Shown piece by piece: positions 1 through 10,844 of a DNA stretch of 64,000 bases. Position 1 is the stretch's first letter. Every line of letters starts with the position of its first letter. The DNA comes from Symbiodinium natans (Eukaryota; Sar; Dinophyceae; Suessiales; Symbiodiniaceae): contig CAJNDS010002598.1 in the NCBI GenBank assembly GCA_905221605.1, positions 174,501 through 238,500 of the forward strand, in the 5' to 3' direction. Below the pieces are notes generated by a model. It was not told where the DNA came from, did not search any database, and worked only from the letters and a program-made list of their open reading frames with translations. The translations under genes and the position numbers were made by a program.

Positions 1-312
1 TAAGAAGACGGAAAGGGGTGAATTACAAGAATCGAGTCACTTACACTGGCAAGATGTAAATTTCCTGTGAAAATGTAACTGGGACCCTCTTTACCTACAG
101 TTTTGCGGGTTGTACCTACTAATTCAGGGTAGTTACAAGTAAATAGAGTCCCAGGTAAATGTGAGAAAATCAACAAAAGCACCAATACATAGGGCACTTG
201 CAGTGTACTGGGGCGAGGTTCAGGACAAAGTGTTCCTTCGGTGCCCTCGTTTAGGGCTTAGAGTTTAGGGTTGGGGGTTCCCTAAACCCTCAAGCCCCCA
301 TCAATCCTACGT

Positions 313-412
313 CTTGGGAGGTTCCCTTATACTAACAGTCCTCAGTAGGGATCTGCCACCCCCCCGTTATAATCCCCATGCAGGACTGTTAGCTTAAGGG
401 AGAACATCCCAA
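313..412. mobile_element. MITE-like inverted-repeat element, family with GGGATGTTCCCTTATA ends
   Basis: Inverted ends read CTTGGGAGGTTCCCTTATAC on the left and the complement of AAGGGAGAACATCCCAA on the right, with AACAGTCCT/AGGACTGTT just inside. No coding capacity. Other copies: 33,720-33,868 (split by a telomeric array), 34,632-34,728, about 58,826-58,921, and partial ones near 37,030-37,095 and 53,203-53,255. Confidence 0.75.
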
Positions 413-638
413 CCTACATCCTATGCCCTGTCCCTCTCTGCTTTTAAGCCCCAAGCCCCAAGCCCCAAGCCCCAAGCCCAAACCCCAAACCCCAAACCCC
501 AAACCCCAAACCCCAAACCCCAAACCCCAAACCCTAAACCCTAAACCCTAAATCCTAAACCCCAAACCCTAAACCCCAAACCCCAAACCCCAAACCCTAA
601 ACCCTAAACCCTAAACCCCAAACCCTGCCGCGGCCGAG

Positions 639-735
639 GTGCAAGAAGCTGCTCGAGGAGAACGGCGCTGGCGGGATGGTCGTGGGCGCGCTGGTCCGGC
701 TCGGGGGTGCTGTTGATTTCGAGCTCAGGAGGATG
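639..735 (+). CDS. Candidate exon, unassigned protein
   Basis: An AG at 637-638 precedes an open frame with strong third-position G/C bias, reading CKKLLEENGAGGMVVGALVR and continuing to ...FELRRM. It ends exactly where the telomeric array begins, so the donor would be ATG|GTTTAGGG. A CCCTAAA array lies immediately upstream and a TTTAGGG array immediately downstream. No domain is recognised. The exon ends in phase 0. It stands out sharply from its repeat flanks in base composition. Confidence 0.6.
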
Positions 736-2298
736 GTTTAGGGTTTAGGGTTTAGGGTTTAGGGCCATGATGGCACTTAGGCGTGCTTTAGAGGGGCTCA
801 AGGCTTTTTGAATGGGGCTTTCCGGCGCGTCTTCGCAGAAGAGCAAGCGAAGAAGGGAGTTTTCATAAAGTAGGGGATCCAAAGCATGGGCCCAGTAGTT
901 TGGATCCCTTGTTATGGAACCCTTGCATACACTGTATATAATGAGGGACCACACTAAGGGCCCATGGTTTAAACCTTAGATTAAAGGGAAGTGTTCGCAC
1001 AGCTGATAGGGGATGGTTGGGCTATCCCAACCCGAAGAAAGGACTCTTGTGCAGCCAAACTTACACGAAATGTCAGTGGGTAGGCCCACCGATACTCCTG
1101 CATTGCCGGTTCGCCATGGTTGGTGGAGTCCTTGCGCCAGTGCTGCAGCTTCCCGATCACATGGGCACAAGCCATGTTCCAAGCAGAAACATGGAATTGA
1201 AAGAAGGACGCTGACCACTGCTGGTTAGTTGCTCATCACCTGAGCTTTGGTGCGGGGTAATAACATGCTTAGCCTTCAGTGCTTTCTCGCGGTTCGAATG
1301 GTGCCTGAGATTCCTACTGGTGCCCTGAAGCTGGCGAAGCATACGGTAATACCGAAGTCTGCTTCGCAAAAAGGGCTACATGTAGGGCTCTGCGTGTTAG
1401 GCCGATCCTTGCTTTGCCTCCGCCTCCCCCTCTCTCCCTCTCTCTCCCTCTCTCTCCCTCTCTCTCCCTCTCTCTCTCGCACTGTCAGGAGCGAGGTGCC
1501 TTTCCAAGCATCTTTGAAATCTGTCCCCCTCGCACAGGTGGAGATCATGCGTGCGGAGGCCGGGGTCCCCACCCCCCGGGACAGAGTCCGGCGCACGGTT
1601 TTGGCAGGGGGTTGAGGGACACAATGGGGTCCTATGTAGAGTTATTTTGTTCAAACCTAAGTATTGTCTGTGTGTACATAGATTTGTATATGTAAGTTAA
1701 GCGCCTCAAACAGACGATGTCTACATACATCACATATCACCGTTAATAAGAAATACGTGAAGGTGTATGTATATATACATGTGTACATATAAATAGACAT
1801 GCATGTACGTATACGTTTAGACATCTATGTGTATATATAGATATACTTGAGTAAATTACCTCATCAATGTATTTTCTTACATGCATACTAGACTGGAATG
1901 GACTGGAGTCGACTTGCCTGGACGAGATTAGAGTCGACTAGGCGATGCACACATACAGACGTACCTACATACATGCACACATACGTACATACCTACGTAC
2001 ATACACAATTTCACATGAGCACATATGCAGACATACATATGTGCTGCGTACATGTCTACATACACACATGTGAAAATACATGGGTATCAGAACAAGGTGC
2101 TTTGCTAGCATGGTTGAAGCAGAGAGCCTAGCAATCGCAATGCCCCCCCCCAAAAAAAAACATAACAATAATAATACATACCAAAACAAAATACATTTAA
2201 TGAACACATAGAATCTCACTTGCCCCGATCCCGAAACCTAAACCCTGGCAAAACTAAGCCCCTAAAGCACCTCACACTGAGCCCTGCAAGCCCTGCAG
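736..2298. other. Putative intron: telomeric repeats, microsatellite, no exon recognised
   Basis: The stretch begins with a short TTTAGGG array and ends near a CCTAAACCC remnant. It contains a CTCTCTCC microsatellite (about 1428-1480), whose strands generate spurious Pro/Leu/Ser and Arg/Glu ORFs, and an ACATAC-rich AT tract (about 1680-2060). No convincing coding segment was found here. Confidence 0.5.
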
Positions 2299-2385
2299 AA
2301 GAAGTGCAGACACCCCTCAATACTGGCTATGGAGCTCGAAGCAGTCAAGGGAGAAGGAGCATTCAAGCCAGAAGCTGACTTGAGG
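2299..2385 (+). CDS. Candidate exon, unassigned protein
   Basis: After CCTGCAG (AG at 2297-2298) the frame reads KKCRHPSILAMELEAVKGEG and then AFKPEADLR, without stops. A GC donor (AGG|GCGAGT) at 2386 would end it in phase 0. The telomeric flanks are weaker here than at most exons (CCTAAACCCTGG upstream, GGGTTAGGG downstream). No known domain recognised. Confidence 0.5.
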
Positions 2386-3775
2386 GCGAGTTTCGGGTTA
2401 GGGTCTTATGGTTAGCGAAGTAGGCCCTTGATATTTACATTTTTCCTTAGTGGATTTAAGAGGGTCATATTCAGGTATGTTTTTCAGAGGGCTTTAGGGG
2501 TCATCCTAGTTAGGGGTCGAGGGTCTTTTTGGTTTAGGGTTCTCTTGTATCGTGTGCGTTTCACCACGACCTGGTACCCCCTTATCAGCTTCTAGGTGGG
2601 CCTTTGAAGTGTAGGGTTTGGGGTTTGGGGCTTAGGGTTTAGGGTTTAGGGTTGTAGGGTTTTGCATGCAGGCACAGACCTACTTAGAGCTGCGAGCAGC
2701 CTGCCATGATTTCGGCTCAAGGGACCCCCCTGAATTCTCCATCGTGACTCCTTTCCCTTTTCCATACCGGCACTTGCTATGGATTTTTGTAAATAGGTTG
2801 TTGGGGTACTATGTTCCCTAAGAAACAGCTAAAATCATGATTTTTGCTAGGGTTCAAGTTCAGTATAGTTTCATGCCCTAAGCAGTACTGTAAGGAATAG
2901 ACGACCTAGAAGCCACAGGCAATTCCCATCATGTAGATCACTGTGAGGTCCGCACTATATTCCAGCAGAACTGAAGACCCTGTAGCAATCGAGGGTTTCC
3001 TGGGTCTATGCAGAGTTTAGGGTTTAGGGTTGAGAGCAAGAAACACAACACACGCAAACACGGCCAATGCGACGCTTTGTGGCTAAGGAGCGAGTTGCTT
3101 TGCTCTTGCTTGGTGCAGCCAGAGATGGTATTACAGACCTGGCCACGAGTACGCCGGGGTCTCAAGACCTGCAAAGACCAGCAAGTCTCGATCGTCTACA
3201 ACTGGACGGTGATGATGGTGTACCATTGCAAACGAAAATTCAAGTTTAGTCGCACAGTGTAGTTTTCAAAGATGCTGACGTGCACTTATGCTTCGCGCAC
3301 CTTTTTTTGGACTGTCGACTGCTAACATGTGCGAGTGAACCTGCAGGCTCCAAGCACTCACTACTTGGCTTGTGTATATATACATGTATATACTATACAT
3401 ACTCATATGACTGTTGTTCATGTTTTTTATGGATGCAATGCATGTGCATTTAAATGTATATGTTTGAACTTATAATGATCTCATATTATCTCGTATTATA
3501 ATGTGTTATACTATATTTTATTACGCTATATACATATATATATATACACAGATGACACATGATGTTATAAATATATACCCGCACTTATATATATACATAT
3601 ACTACTTAAAGGCTCGCAGTAGGCTCACTGTCTTTAGGAAAGGTCTAGTCGTCGATCAGCTTGTCGGCCTCGAGTGTCGGCTCTGTGTTATGATGCTCCT
3701 TGGAGATCGTCAGGCCAAACCCACCCCACCCCCCACCCCCCCCTGTGGAAGAAACCCTAAGCCCTAAGCCCTAAG

Positions 3776-3915
3776 CCCTAAACCCTAAACCCTAAACCCT
3801 AAACCCTAAACCCTAAACCCTAAACCCTGCTAGGCGGGTGGCAAAAAAACCCTAAACCCTAAACCCTAAACCCTAAACCCTAAACCCTAAACCCTAAACC
3901 CTAAACCCTAAACCC
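3776..3915. repeat. CCCTAAA telomeric array (two blocks)
   Basis: Two nearly perfect C-strand telomeric blocks separated by a short non-telomeric spacer (GCTAGGCGGGTGGCAAAAA). Orientation is C-rich on the + strand. Confidence 0.95.
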
Positions 3916-3972
3916 TACCCTAAAGCTAGGGTTCATCGCCTTCGTTTGCCTCACTTTCCGAGGGTGCGAATA

Positions 3973-4140
3973 CATCGTTATTTGCAGTGTTTCGTGCACA
4001 TGACATGCGCGTAACATCGGTATTTACGACACTTCCTGGCTTCGCTGCGCGCCATTACATCGTTATTTGCCGTGTTTCCTGCACGTGACATGCTACAAAC
4101 ATCGGTATCTACGACGCTTCGTGGCTTCGTTGCGTGCGAC
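3973..4140. repeat. Diverged tandem duplication, unit about 80 bp
   Basis: Two adjacent units share CGTTATTTGC, GTGTTTC.TGCAC.TGACATGC, AACATCGGTAT.TACGACGCTTC and TGGCTTCG.TGCG. They differ at scattered positions, consistent with an old duplication. The GC-rich 39-bp minisatellite follows directly. Confidence 0.8.
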
Positions 4141-4149
4141 TGGCCAGAG

Positions 4150-4357
4150 CATCCATGTCCGCACGATGATAACGTCCGTGTTACCAGAGCAGTCATGTCC
4201 GCACGATGATAACGTCCGTGTTACCAGAGCATCCATGTCCGCACGATGATAACGTCCAAGTTTCCACAGCATCCATGTCCGCACGATGATAACGTTCGTG
4301 TGACCACTGCGTGCGAATGGCCAGAGCATGCATGTCCGCACGATGATAACGTCCATG
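4150..4357. repeat. 39-40 bp minisatellite, five units
   Basis: Five units carry the core CATGTCCGCACGATGATAAC followed by GT and a variable tail such as CCGTGTTACCAGAG. The fourth has an insertion resembling the preceding duplicated block (TGCGTGCGA.TGGCCAGAG). Both strands give repetitive ORFs, which are not taken as genes. Confidence 0.95.
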
Positions 4358-4379
4358 CAAAAGTACCGGTATTTACGAA

Positions 4380-4717
4380 GTGGTGCCTTTCTTCTGCCGG
4401 GGTAAAAAGCAGTTCTGCCTGCAAATGCACAACATTTCCGTGCAGAAATGTCGGGTTGTTGGGGTTTGCAAGCTTGCCATTCCTCTAGACACTACCAGAC
4501 ATTGTTCGTGCCACCTCTCATCACCCGAACTGGACGCGAAAAAAACTCGGGTTTTTGCTGTTTTGTACTTGGTATTCCCGTGTTGCGGCGACGCCATGTT
4601 CAACTGGAAAAAATACAATTTCATCGCCCCTGCCATGCTTCTCAACAACTGCCCCGACAAGAAGCGGGGCAAACGATGGTGATGCACCCTAGCACTAGTG
4701 GGCTGCTGCAATCTTAG
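4380..4717 (+). other. Non-repetitive stretch with overlapping ORFs on both strands; coding status unclear
   Basis: Open frames of 89-112 codons exist here on both strands. None shows a recognisable domain, and no frame has clear third-position G/C bias like the exons elsewhere. I see no reason to choose one strand. It may be a transposon relic or chance openness. Confidence 0.25.
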
Positions 4718-4855
4718 CAGAATAAGAGGTCAGCCCCTGCAGAGACGGGGAATCAGAAGTAAGGCGTCTGGGCTGAAACACCGTCCACTGCTCAAGGTTC
4801 TGGTAAACCGTAAACCCTAAACCCTAGACCCTAAACCCTAAACCCTAAACCCAAG

Positions 4856-4894
4856 GCTGTGGCGCCACCAGGATGATGAGTCGCTTCCCAAGCA
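4856..4894 (+). CDS. Candidate short exon, unassigned
   Basis: AG at 4854-4855 follows a CCCTAAA array. The frame reads LWRHQDDESLPK and stops at a GT donor (AAGCA|GTGATC). A long pure TTTAGGG array starts 30 bp later. An alternative frame stays open to the array (...MMSRFPSSDPIKRQVAIL) but has weaker third-position bias. Confidence 0.45.
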
Positions 4895-4927
4895 GTGATC
4901 CGATAAAGCGACAAGTGGCAATTCTTT

Positions 4928-5014
4928 GGGTTTAGGGTTTAGGGTTTAGGGTTTAGGGTTTAGGGTTTAGGGTTTAGGGTTTAGGGTTTAGGGTTTAGGG
5001 TTTAGGGTTTAGGG
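4928..5014. repeat. Pure TTTAGGG array
   Basis: About twelve perfect G-strand telomeric units directly downstream of a candidate exon, opposite in orientation to the CCCTAAA block at 4811-4852. The two blocks flank the exon as an inverted pair. Confidence 0.97.
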
Positions 5015-5608
5015 CATCCAGACCTCAGGCTCTTGTCCTCGGCAAGGCGCGGGTGGGGAAGGGGCGTTAAGGGCCTTAAGGGTTTGTGCCCTAAAGCCTG
5101 AACCCTGAACCCGAAACCCTAAACCCCAAACCCTAAACCCCAAACCCTAAACCCTAAACCCCAAACCCTAAACCCTAAACCCTAAACCCCAAACCCCAAA
5201 CCCCAAACCCTACCTTCGGAGCTTCAAAGGGTTTAATGGCTTGTGGACCGCATTCAGGGTCCGGTGCCCTGGCGCCTAGAACCGTTAACAAAGAACACCC
5301 TGAATCCTTACCCTAAATAGCCCTAACCCCTAAACCCTAAATCTAAACCCTGACACCGAAATTTGAACTATCTGACGCTTTGAGACCCTGTGGAGTAGTT
5401 TGCTGCAGTGTACGAGAGTGCCACGCGCCCAAATGACCTCAACCCTAAACCCTACGCGCCCAAATGACCTCAACCCTAAACCCTAAACCCTAAAACCTAA
5501 ACCCCAAACCCTAAACCCCAAACCCTAAACCCTAAACCCTACACCCTAAACCCTACACCCTAAACCCTGAACCCTAAACCCTAAGCCCTGGCAGCCGCCG
5601 GGCTTCAG

Positions 5609-5709
5609 AAGGACTTCGGTGTGTGCTCAGGGTGGCGAGGACGCCGGGCATGATCGAAGCGCTCATGCCTTGCCAGCTTTCTCGCAGCCTTCTGAGGCTC
5701 GATCTTTCG
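5609..5709 (+). CDS. Candidate exon, unassigned (leucine-rich stretch)
   Basis: The frame reads LRCVLRVARTPGMIEALMPC and then QLSRSLLRLDLS, with third positions mostly G or C. It ends as TCG|GTTTAGGG, so the telomeric unit would supply the GT donor. CCCTAAA repeats precede it and TTTAGGG repeats follow. The LLRLDLS segment resembles one leucine-rich-repeat strand, but a single match is not enough to name a family. The acceptor could be AG at 5607-5608 or 5610-5611. Confidence 0.6.
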
Positions 5710-5868
5710 GTTTAGGGTTTAGGGTTTAGGGTTTAGGGTTTAGGGTTTAGGGTTTAGGGTGTTTGGGTTTAGGGCTTAGGGCTTAGGGCTTAGGGCTTAG
5801 GGCTTAGGGCTTAGGGCTTAGGGCTTAGGGCTTAGGGCTTAGGGCTTAGGGCTTAGGGCTTGGGGCAA
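5709..5868. repeat. TTTAGGG array switching to a homogeneous CTTAGGG block
   Basis: About seven TTTAGGG units give way at about 5772 to roughly fourteen consecutive CTTAGGG units (GGGCTTAGGGCTTAGGG). The sharp switch shows that a variant unit was locally amplified. Confidence 0.95.
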
Positions 5869-6423
5869 GGTTTGGTGTCCCTAAACCCTAAACCCTGAAC
5901 CCGTTCTAGTCCTGCTGAGTGGTTCCTCCAGCTATGCGGGTGCCAAAAAACCGGTCCTGGAGCCCGGTGTTAGTATGCGCCTGATGTGGGAGCCTTGGCG
6001 CCAGCAGAAAGGACTGATCACACGGAGAACACGTCTTCAGGAAGTAAAAGCTGTTTCGGGTTTAGGGAGTTTAGGGTTTAGGGTTTAGATCAAAAGGGCC
6101 AACCCGGAAAGCAAAGAATCTTGTGTGGAAACCAAGATGCTTACTTCGCCTATGCACCTAAAGCTGTCCACCACCCCTCTTCTCTGTTTTCTCCGAGAGG
6201 TGGCATTTTAGGGAGGATTCTTCCTCCTCCGATGTCGCGTCTGTCATAAAAGTCGCGGCTTAGGGTTTAAAGGCCGGGCCTATAGTATCTGTTCTTTAAC
6301 TTAGGGTTAAATAGCGTTAATTTTTTAATTTTTCATTTTGCTGAAGCAAACCGATATAAAGCAACCAAGCAACCAAACGTTGTTTCCAAATGTTGCAGCG
6401 AACAAACCGATTTATGGAAAATA

Positions 6424-6689
6424 CTAACATACATATATACATATATATGTATATATGTATATATGTATATATGTATATATGTATATATGTATATACGTAT
6501 ATATGTATATATGTATATATGTATATATGTATGTATGTGTGTATGTATGTATGTATGTATGTATGTACGTATGTATGTATGTATGTATGTATGTATGTAT
6601 GTATGTATGTATGTATCTATGTATGTATGTATGTATGTATGTATGTATGTATGTATGTATGTATGCATAAATGTATATATGTATATATG

Positions 6690-6723
<34 letters not shown>

Positions 6724-6897
6724 TGTATGTATGTATACATGCATATATGCATAAATGTATATATGTATATATGTATATATATATATGTATATATGTATAT
6801 ATGTATATATGTATATATGTATATAGGTATATATGTATATATGTATATATGTATATATGTATATATGTATATATGTATATATGTATATACAAATCTG
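6424..6897. repeat. Long ATGT/ATATGT microsatellite
   Basis: About 470 bp of GTATATAT and GTAT repeats with interruptions (GCATAAAT at two sites). It creates Met-Tyr-Val/Ile-Cys and Tyr-Ile-His-Thr ORFs of up to 172 codons on both strands, rejected as genes. Confidence 0.98.
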
Positions 6898-6956
6898 TTT
6901 ATATATAATTATATTATATTATAGTATATCATATTATGTTATAGTTATATTATATT

Positions 6957-7545
6957 GGACTGGAAACGGCCCTCATTTTTGCAATTTTCACCCATCCAAA
7001 AGTATAAAAATAATATTTTTCTACCTAATCAGGGATGCCAAAATACAGGGAGCCAGGCCGGAGGCTGAAGGGCGCCAGGCCTAAGACTGGAAACGGACCT
7101 CATTTTCAAGTTTCTCCCATCCATAAGTGTCAACATCGGTAAATTTTATTCTACTTAACTTTAACCAGGGACACCAAAAGGGGCACCAGGCCTGAGACTG
7201 GAAACGGACCTCATTTTTGCAATTTTCACCCATCCAAAACTATAAAAACAGGTATTTTGGTAGTAATAAACCACAAACGGAATTTTTTTTTGCAATTTTC
7301 ACCCATCCATGAGCCAAAATACAGGGGAGCAGGCCGGAGGCTGAAGAGACGCCGGGCCTGAGACTGGAAACGGACCTCGTTTTTGCAATTTTCACCCATC
7401 CCAAAGTGCCAAAATAAGTATTTTTTGCTCCGTATTTTTCTACTTAGTCAGGGACACCAAAAGGGGCACCAGGCCTGAGACTGGAAACGGACTTCGTTTT
7501 TGCAATTTTCACCCATCCAAAAGTGCAAAAATAGGTAATATTTCA
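6957..7545. repeat. Tandem/dispersed repeat with core GCAATTTTCACCCATCC
   Basis: Six copies of a unit with ACTGGAAACGGACCTC, TTTTTGCAATTTTCACCCAT and CCAAAAGTGCAAAAATA occur at about 6957, 7085, 7196, 7274, 7364 and 7483. Spacing varies from roughly 80 to 130 bp. Similar TGCAATTTTCGCC.AT motifs occur in the foldback element at 9.9 and 10.35 kb, suggesting a shared origin. Confidence 0.85.
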
Positions 7546-7974
7546 ATAGTTAATACGTATATGTAAATGACAGTGGACCCCACAAAATTTAAGGCCGAGT
7601 ATTGAAATTGCTTGTCCAACAAGGCATGCATACAGGCCCCGTCCAAACAGAGGCCGATCTTTGCTTACAATGGTCGCAAGCAAGCCCAAGGCTGAAAACC
7701 GGCATACTTTTCCGTAATTTTCGGCTAGCCGAAAGTGCAAAACTGGTTACACTTCCGGGCTTGATTGTCAAACAAAACAAAGCAGGCCCGAGAAAGTGAG
7801 AGCACCTGGTAAATTTCGCCTCTGGTGTTTGCTTGATTGAGCCAGATCTACCTTTCAAGATCAAAAATGCGGTCTGTAGTTTTCAACATTGAAAAGAATG
7901 CAAAAAACAGTCTCTTTGGCAGAAAAACCACCCTTAGAAACTCATGAAGAGCGCTTACAATTTGGTCGAACTTC

Positions 7975-9745
7975 TTAGGGTTTAGGGTTTAGGGTTTCTT
8001 AGGGTTTAGGGTGCTCAGGGTTTCGGGCTCTTAGGGTTTAGGGCTTCTTAGCGTTTAGGGCGCACGGTTTAGGGCTTTTGGCTTCTTAGGGCTTAGGGTT
8101 TTGGGCTTAGGGCTTCTTAGGGCTTCTTAGGGCTTCTTAGGGTTTGGGGTTTCGGGCGCGGCATAGGGCGTTTTTAGGGATTAGGGCATAGGGTTTTGAG
8201 GGTTTGGGTTTGTTAGGGTTTTGGTGTTTCTCAGGGTTTTGGGCTTTTTTTCTTCATCTGGAATCGCTTGCGGGACGAGTCGTCCTCCAGAGTGAAGCAC
8301 GGGTCTAGGGGTTAGGGATTGGGTTTAGGGTCGGTTTGGGGCTTCTTAGGGTTCAGGGTTTAGGGCTTCTTAGGGTGTTTTAGGGTTTAGGGCTTAGGGT
8401 TTTTAGGGTTTTAGACCCCAAACCCTGAAGACCTCCTCAACCCCAACGGCGCCCACGGTTTAGGGGTTTAGGGTTTAGATTGCCGTGGACAAGAGGGGGG
8501 GCAGGGGGGGGGGGGGGAGCGCACGCCCTGCGCAAGCACAAAAAACGTGCCAAGTGATTCCACAAAAATTTTGCTAAGCGACCCCTTCCCCCACAACCTG
8601 CCTGTCCCGACTCGCTCATTTTTGCAGTTTTCCACTATTGCTATTACCAGCACCATAACTACTTCTAATGCGATTATCAATATGATTTCACTATTGTTAC
8701 TACTATTATTACCGTTACAACTACAATTACTGCTACTAATGCCGTAATAGTAATCGTAATCGTAACAAGAACAAGAAGAGTAAAGGTAATAGTAGCAATA
8801 ATAGAAATAGTAATCGAAATAGTAAGAGTAAGAGTCGTCGTAATAGCAACCCACCCTGAGTGGACTTCCTAGGGTATATGACCCCCAATTGAGGATTCAT
8901 TTACCCGCAACCCTCAACCCTGAGCCCGCAACCCCAAAACTTAAACCTGCAACCCTAAGCCCCAGCTCTGAAGGTGAACTCCAAACATCGACCCTCAACC
9001 CTAAAACTTAAACCGGAAACCCCAAACCCCAACATTGAACCCTCAACCCCAAAACCCAACACCCCAGCCCTCAACCCTAAACCCCCGACCCCAAACCTTA
9101 GAGCCAAAATCCTAAGCCCAAACCCTAAAACCTCAACCCTGCACCGTAAACCCTTTTTCACAAGGGACTCGACTGCTGCCCTTTCTGCCCGGACCTTAAC
9201 CCTAAACCTTGAAACCCTAAACCCTAAACCCCAAACTACAAACCCTAAACCCCGCCTCTGAACCCTCAGGCTTCTTAGGCTTTAGGGTTTAGGGTTGGTT
9301 GCGGGTTTAGGGTTTAGGGTTTAGGGTTTAGGGTTTGGGGTTTAGGGTTTAGGGTCACTAAGCCCTATAGCCTGAACCCTCAGAAATCCTAAACCTTGAA
9401 AACCCTAAACCCTAACAAACCCTAAGCCCTAAACACTAAACCCTAAGAAACCCTAAGCCCTAAACCCTAAACCCTAACAAGCCGTCAACCCTAAATCCTA
9501 AGAAGCCCTAAACCCTAAACCCTAAACCTTAAGAAGCCCTAAGAAGCCCTAAACCCTAAACCCTAAGAAGCCCTAAACCCTAAGACCCTAAGAACCCTGA
9601 AGCCTAAAAAAAGCAAGCCCTAAACCCTAGACCCTAAGCCCTAAACCTTAAGAAGGGCCCTAAGAAGCCCTAAACCCTAAACCCTAAGAAGCCCTGAGCC
9701 CCAAACCCTAAGCCCTAAGCCTTAAGCCCTAAACCTAAGCCCTAA
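7975..9745. repeat. Degenerate telomere-like field, TTAGGG then CCCTAA orientation
   Basis: From 7975 to about 8480 the + strand is G-rich degenerate repeat (CTTCTTAGGGTTTAGGG and variants). A non-telomeric spacer with a poly-G run and AT trinucleotide-like tracts covers 8484-8880. From about 8900 to 9745, apart from a short TTTAGGG block near 9280-9354, it is C-rich (CCTAAGAAGCCCTAAACC and variants). No exon recognised. Confidence 0.8.
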
Positions 9746-9752
9746 ACCCTGA

Positions 9753-10543
9753 ACCCCAACGTCACTCCAAATCAAAACGGTCCCTGAAAAAACACTTTTC
9801 GCTCAGTGAAAAATGCAAAATAAGGGTTCGTTTCGAGTTAAGAGGAATTCGGAGTGCGAGGATTCGAGGGCTGATTTCAAACAGTACATACAGTCCACGC
9901 ACCTAGTCGTCCGAACGAGCGTCCTGTTTACACTTTCCTATAGGCGAAAATTGCAAAACAATGCCCGAATGGAAGACAAATCCGGAGCAGCCGCGGTTCG
10001 AAAAAAAGGCCGCGGGACAGTTCGCAGAAATCCCCCTAGACAATTCACAAGGTGCCCAGACATTACGAATTATCTAGGGAGAACCGGTTTTACCCAGACA
10101 ATTGTAATGTTAAAATCGGCTTTCGGGAAGACGGTCTTGGTGTAAGGCCGATTTCCCCTTATAACTGTCTGGGTAAAACCGGTTCCCCCTAGACAATTCG
10201 CAATGTCTGGGGACATTGCTTTTTGTCTGGGGGTCCTTTTCTCAACTGTCCAACGCCGACTTGTCCCAAACCGGTTCTACCCAGACAATTGCGTGGAGGG
10301 CGAAACATGAACCGCTTCCATATTCCATTCGGTTATTGTTTTTGCAATTTTCGCCTATAGAAAAGTGTAAACAGGACAATCGTGCGGATGATTAGGTTTC
10401 ATGGGCTGTACTGTTTGAAATCAGCCCTCGAATCCTCGCACTCCGAATTCCTCTTAACTCGAAACGAACCCTTATTTTGCATTTTTCACTGAGCGAAAAG
10501 TGTTTTTTCAGGGACCGTTTTGATTTGGAGTGATGTTGGGGTT
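9753..10543. mobile_element. 791-bp foldback (long inverted repeat) element
   Basis: Both ends begin AACCCCAAC(G/A)TCACTCCAAA and the arms match closely for at least 150 bp. Landmarks are AAAACACTTTTCGCTCAGTG and GGCTGATTTCAAACAGTACA on the left, with reverse complements on the right. A second inner palindrome (ACCGGTTTTACCCAGACAAT and its complement) lies around 10,080-10,190. No transposase frame was recognised, so it looks non-autonomous. The 110-codon + frame at 9813-10,145 lies inside the arms and is not a convincing gene. Confidence 0.9.
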
Positions 10544-10599
10544 GACAAAGCCCGGTTCGCCTAACTTTTGAAACGGTCTCTGAAAAAGCAGGTCTCGCA

Positions 10600-10656
10600 G
10601 AGGCAAAAAGTGCTTTTTCAGGGACCGATTCGATGTGGAGAAACGTTGGGGTTGCA
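10600..10656. mobile_element. Solo right end related to the foldback element
   Basis: GTGCTTTTTCAGGGACCG, then GATGTGGAGAAACGTTGGGG, is a diverged copy of the right terminus at 10,499-10,543 and lies just outside that element. It could be an older copy or a nested insertion remnant. Confidence 0.65.
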
Positions 10657-10844
10657 AGGCTTTAAAAAAATAGAGCAGCTCTTCAAGGTTCCTGTCGAGC
10701 ACAAGTCTAAGCCTGGGGTTTAAAAAGTTAACTCACTCACTGAAGCAGACCACTGTTCCATGTTTAACTAGCACCGCTTTTTGGGGACCGAGCGTGCTTA
10801 ACTAGCATCCTTGCTTTTTGGGCCTAAACCCTAAAATCCCTAAA

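Noticed and set aside
1276-1654. ORFs rich in Glu/Arg or Pro/Ser/Leu around the CTCTCTCC tract
   Set aside because: Generated by a dinucleotide-like microsatellite on both strands.
6333-6924. ORFs of up to 172 codons on both strands (Met-Tyr-Val-Cys and Tyr-Ile-His-Thr repeats)
   Set aside because: Pure translation of the ATGT/ATAT microsatellite; open in several frames at once.
9813-10145. 110-codon + strand ORF inside the foldback element
   Set aside because: Falls in the inverted arms; the arm sequence is palindromic and no transposase motif is present.
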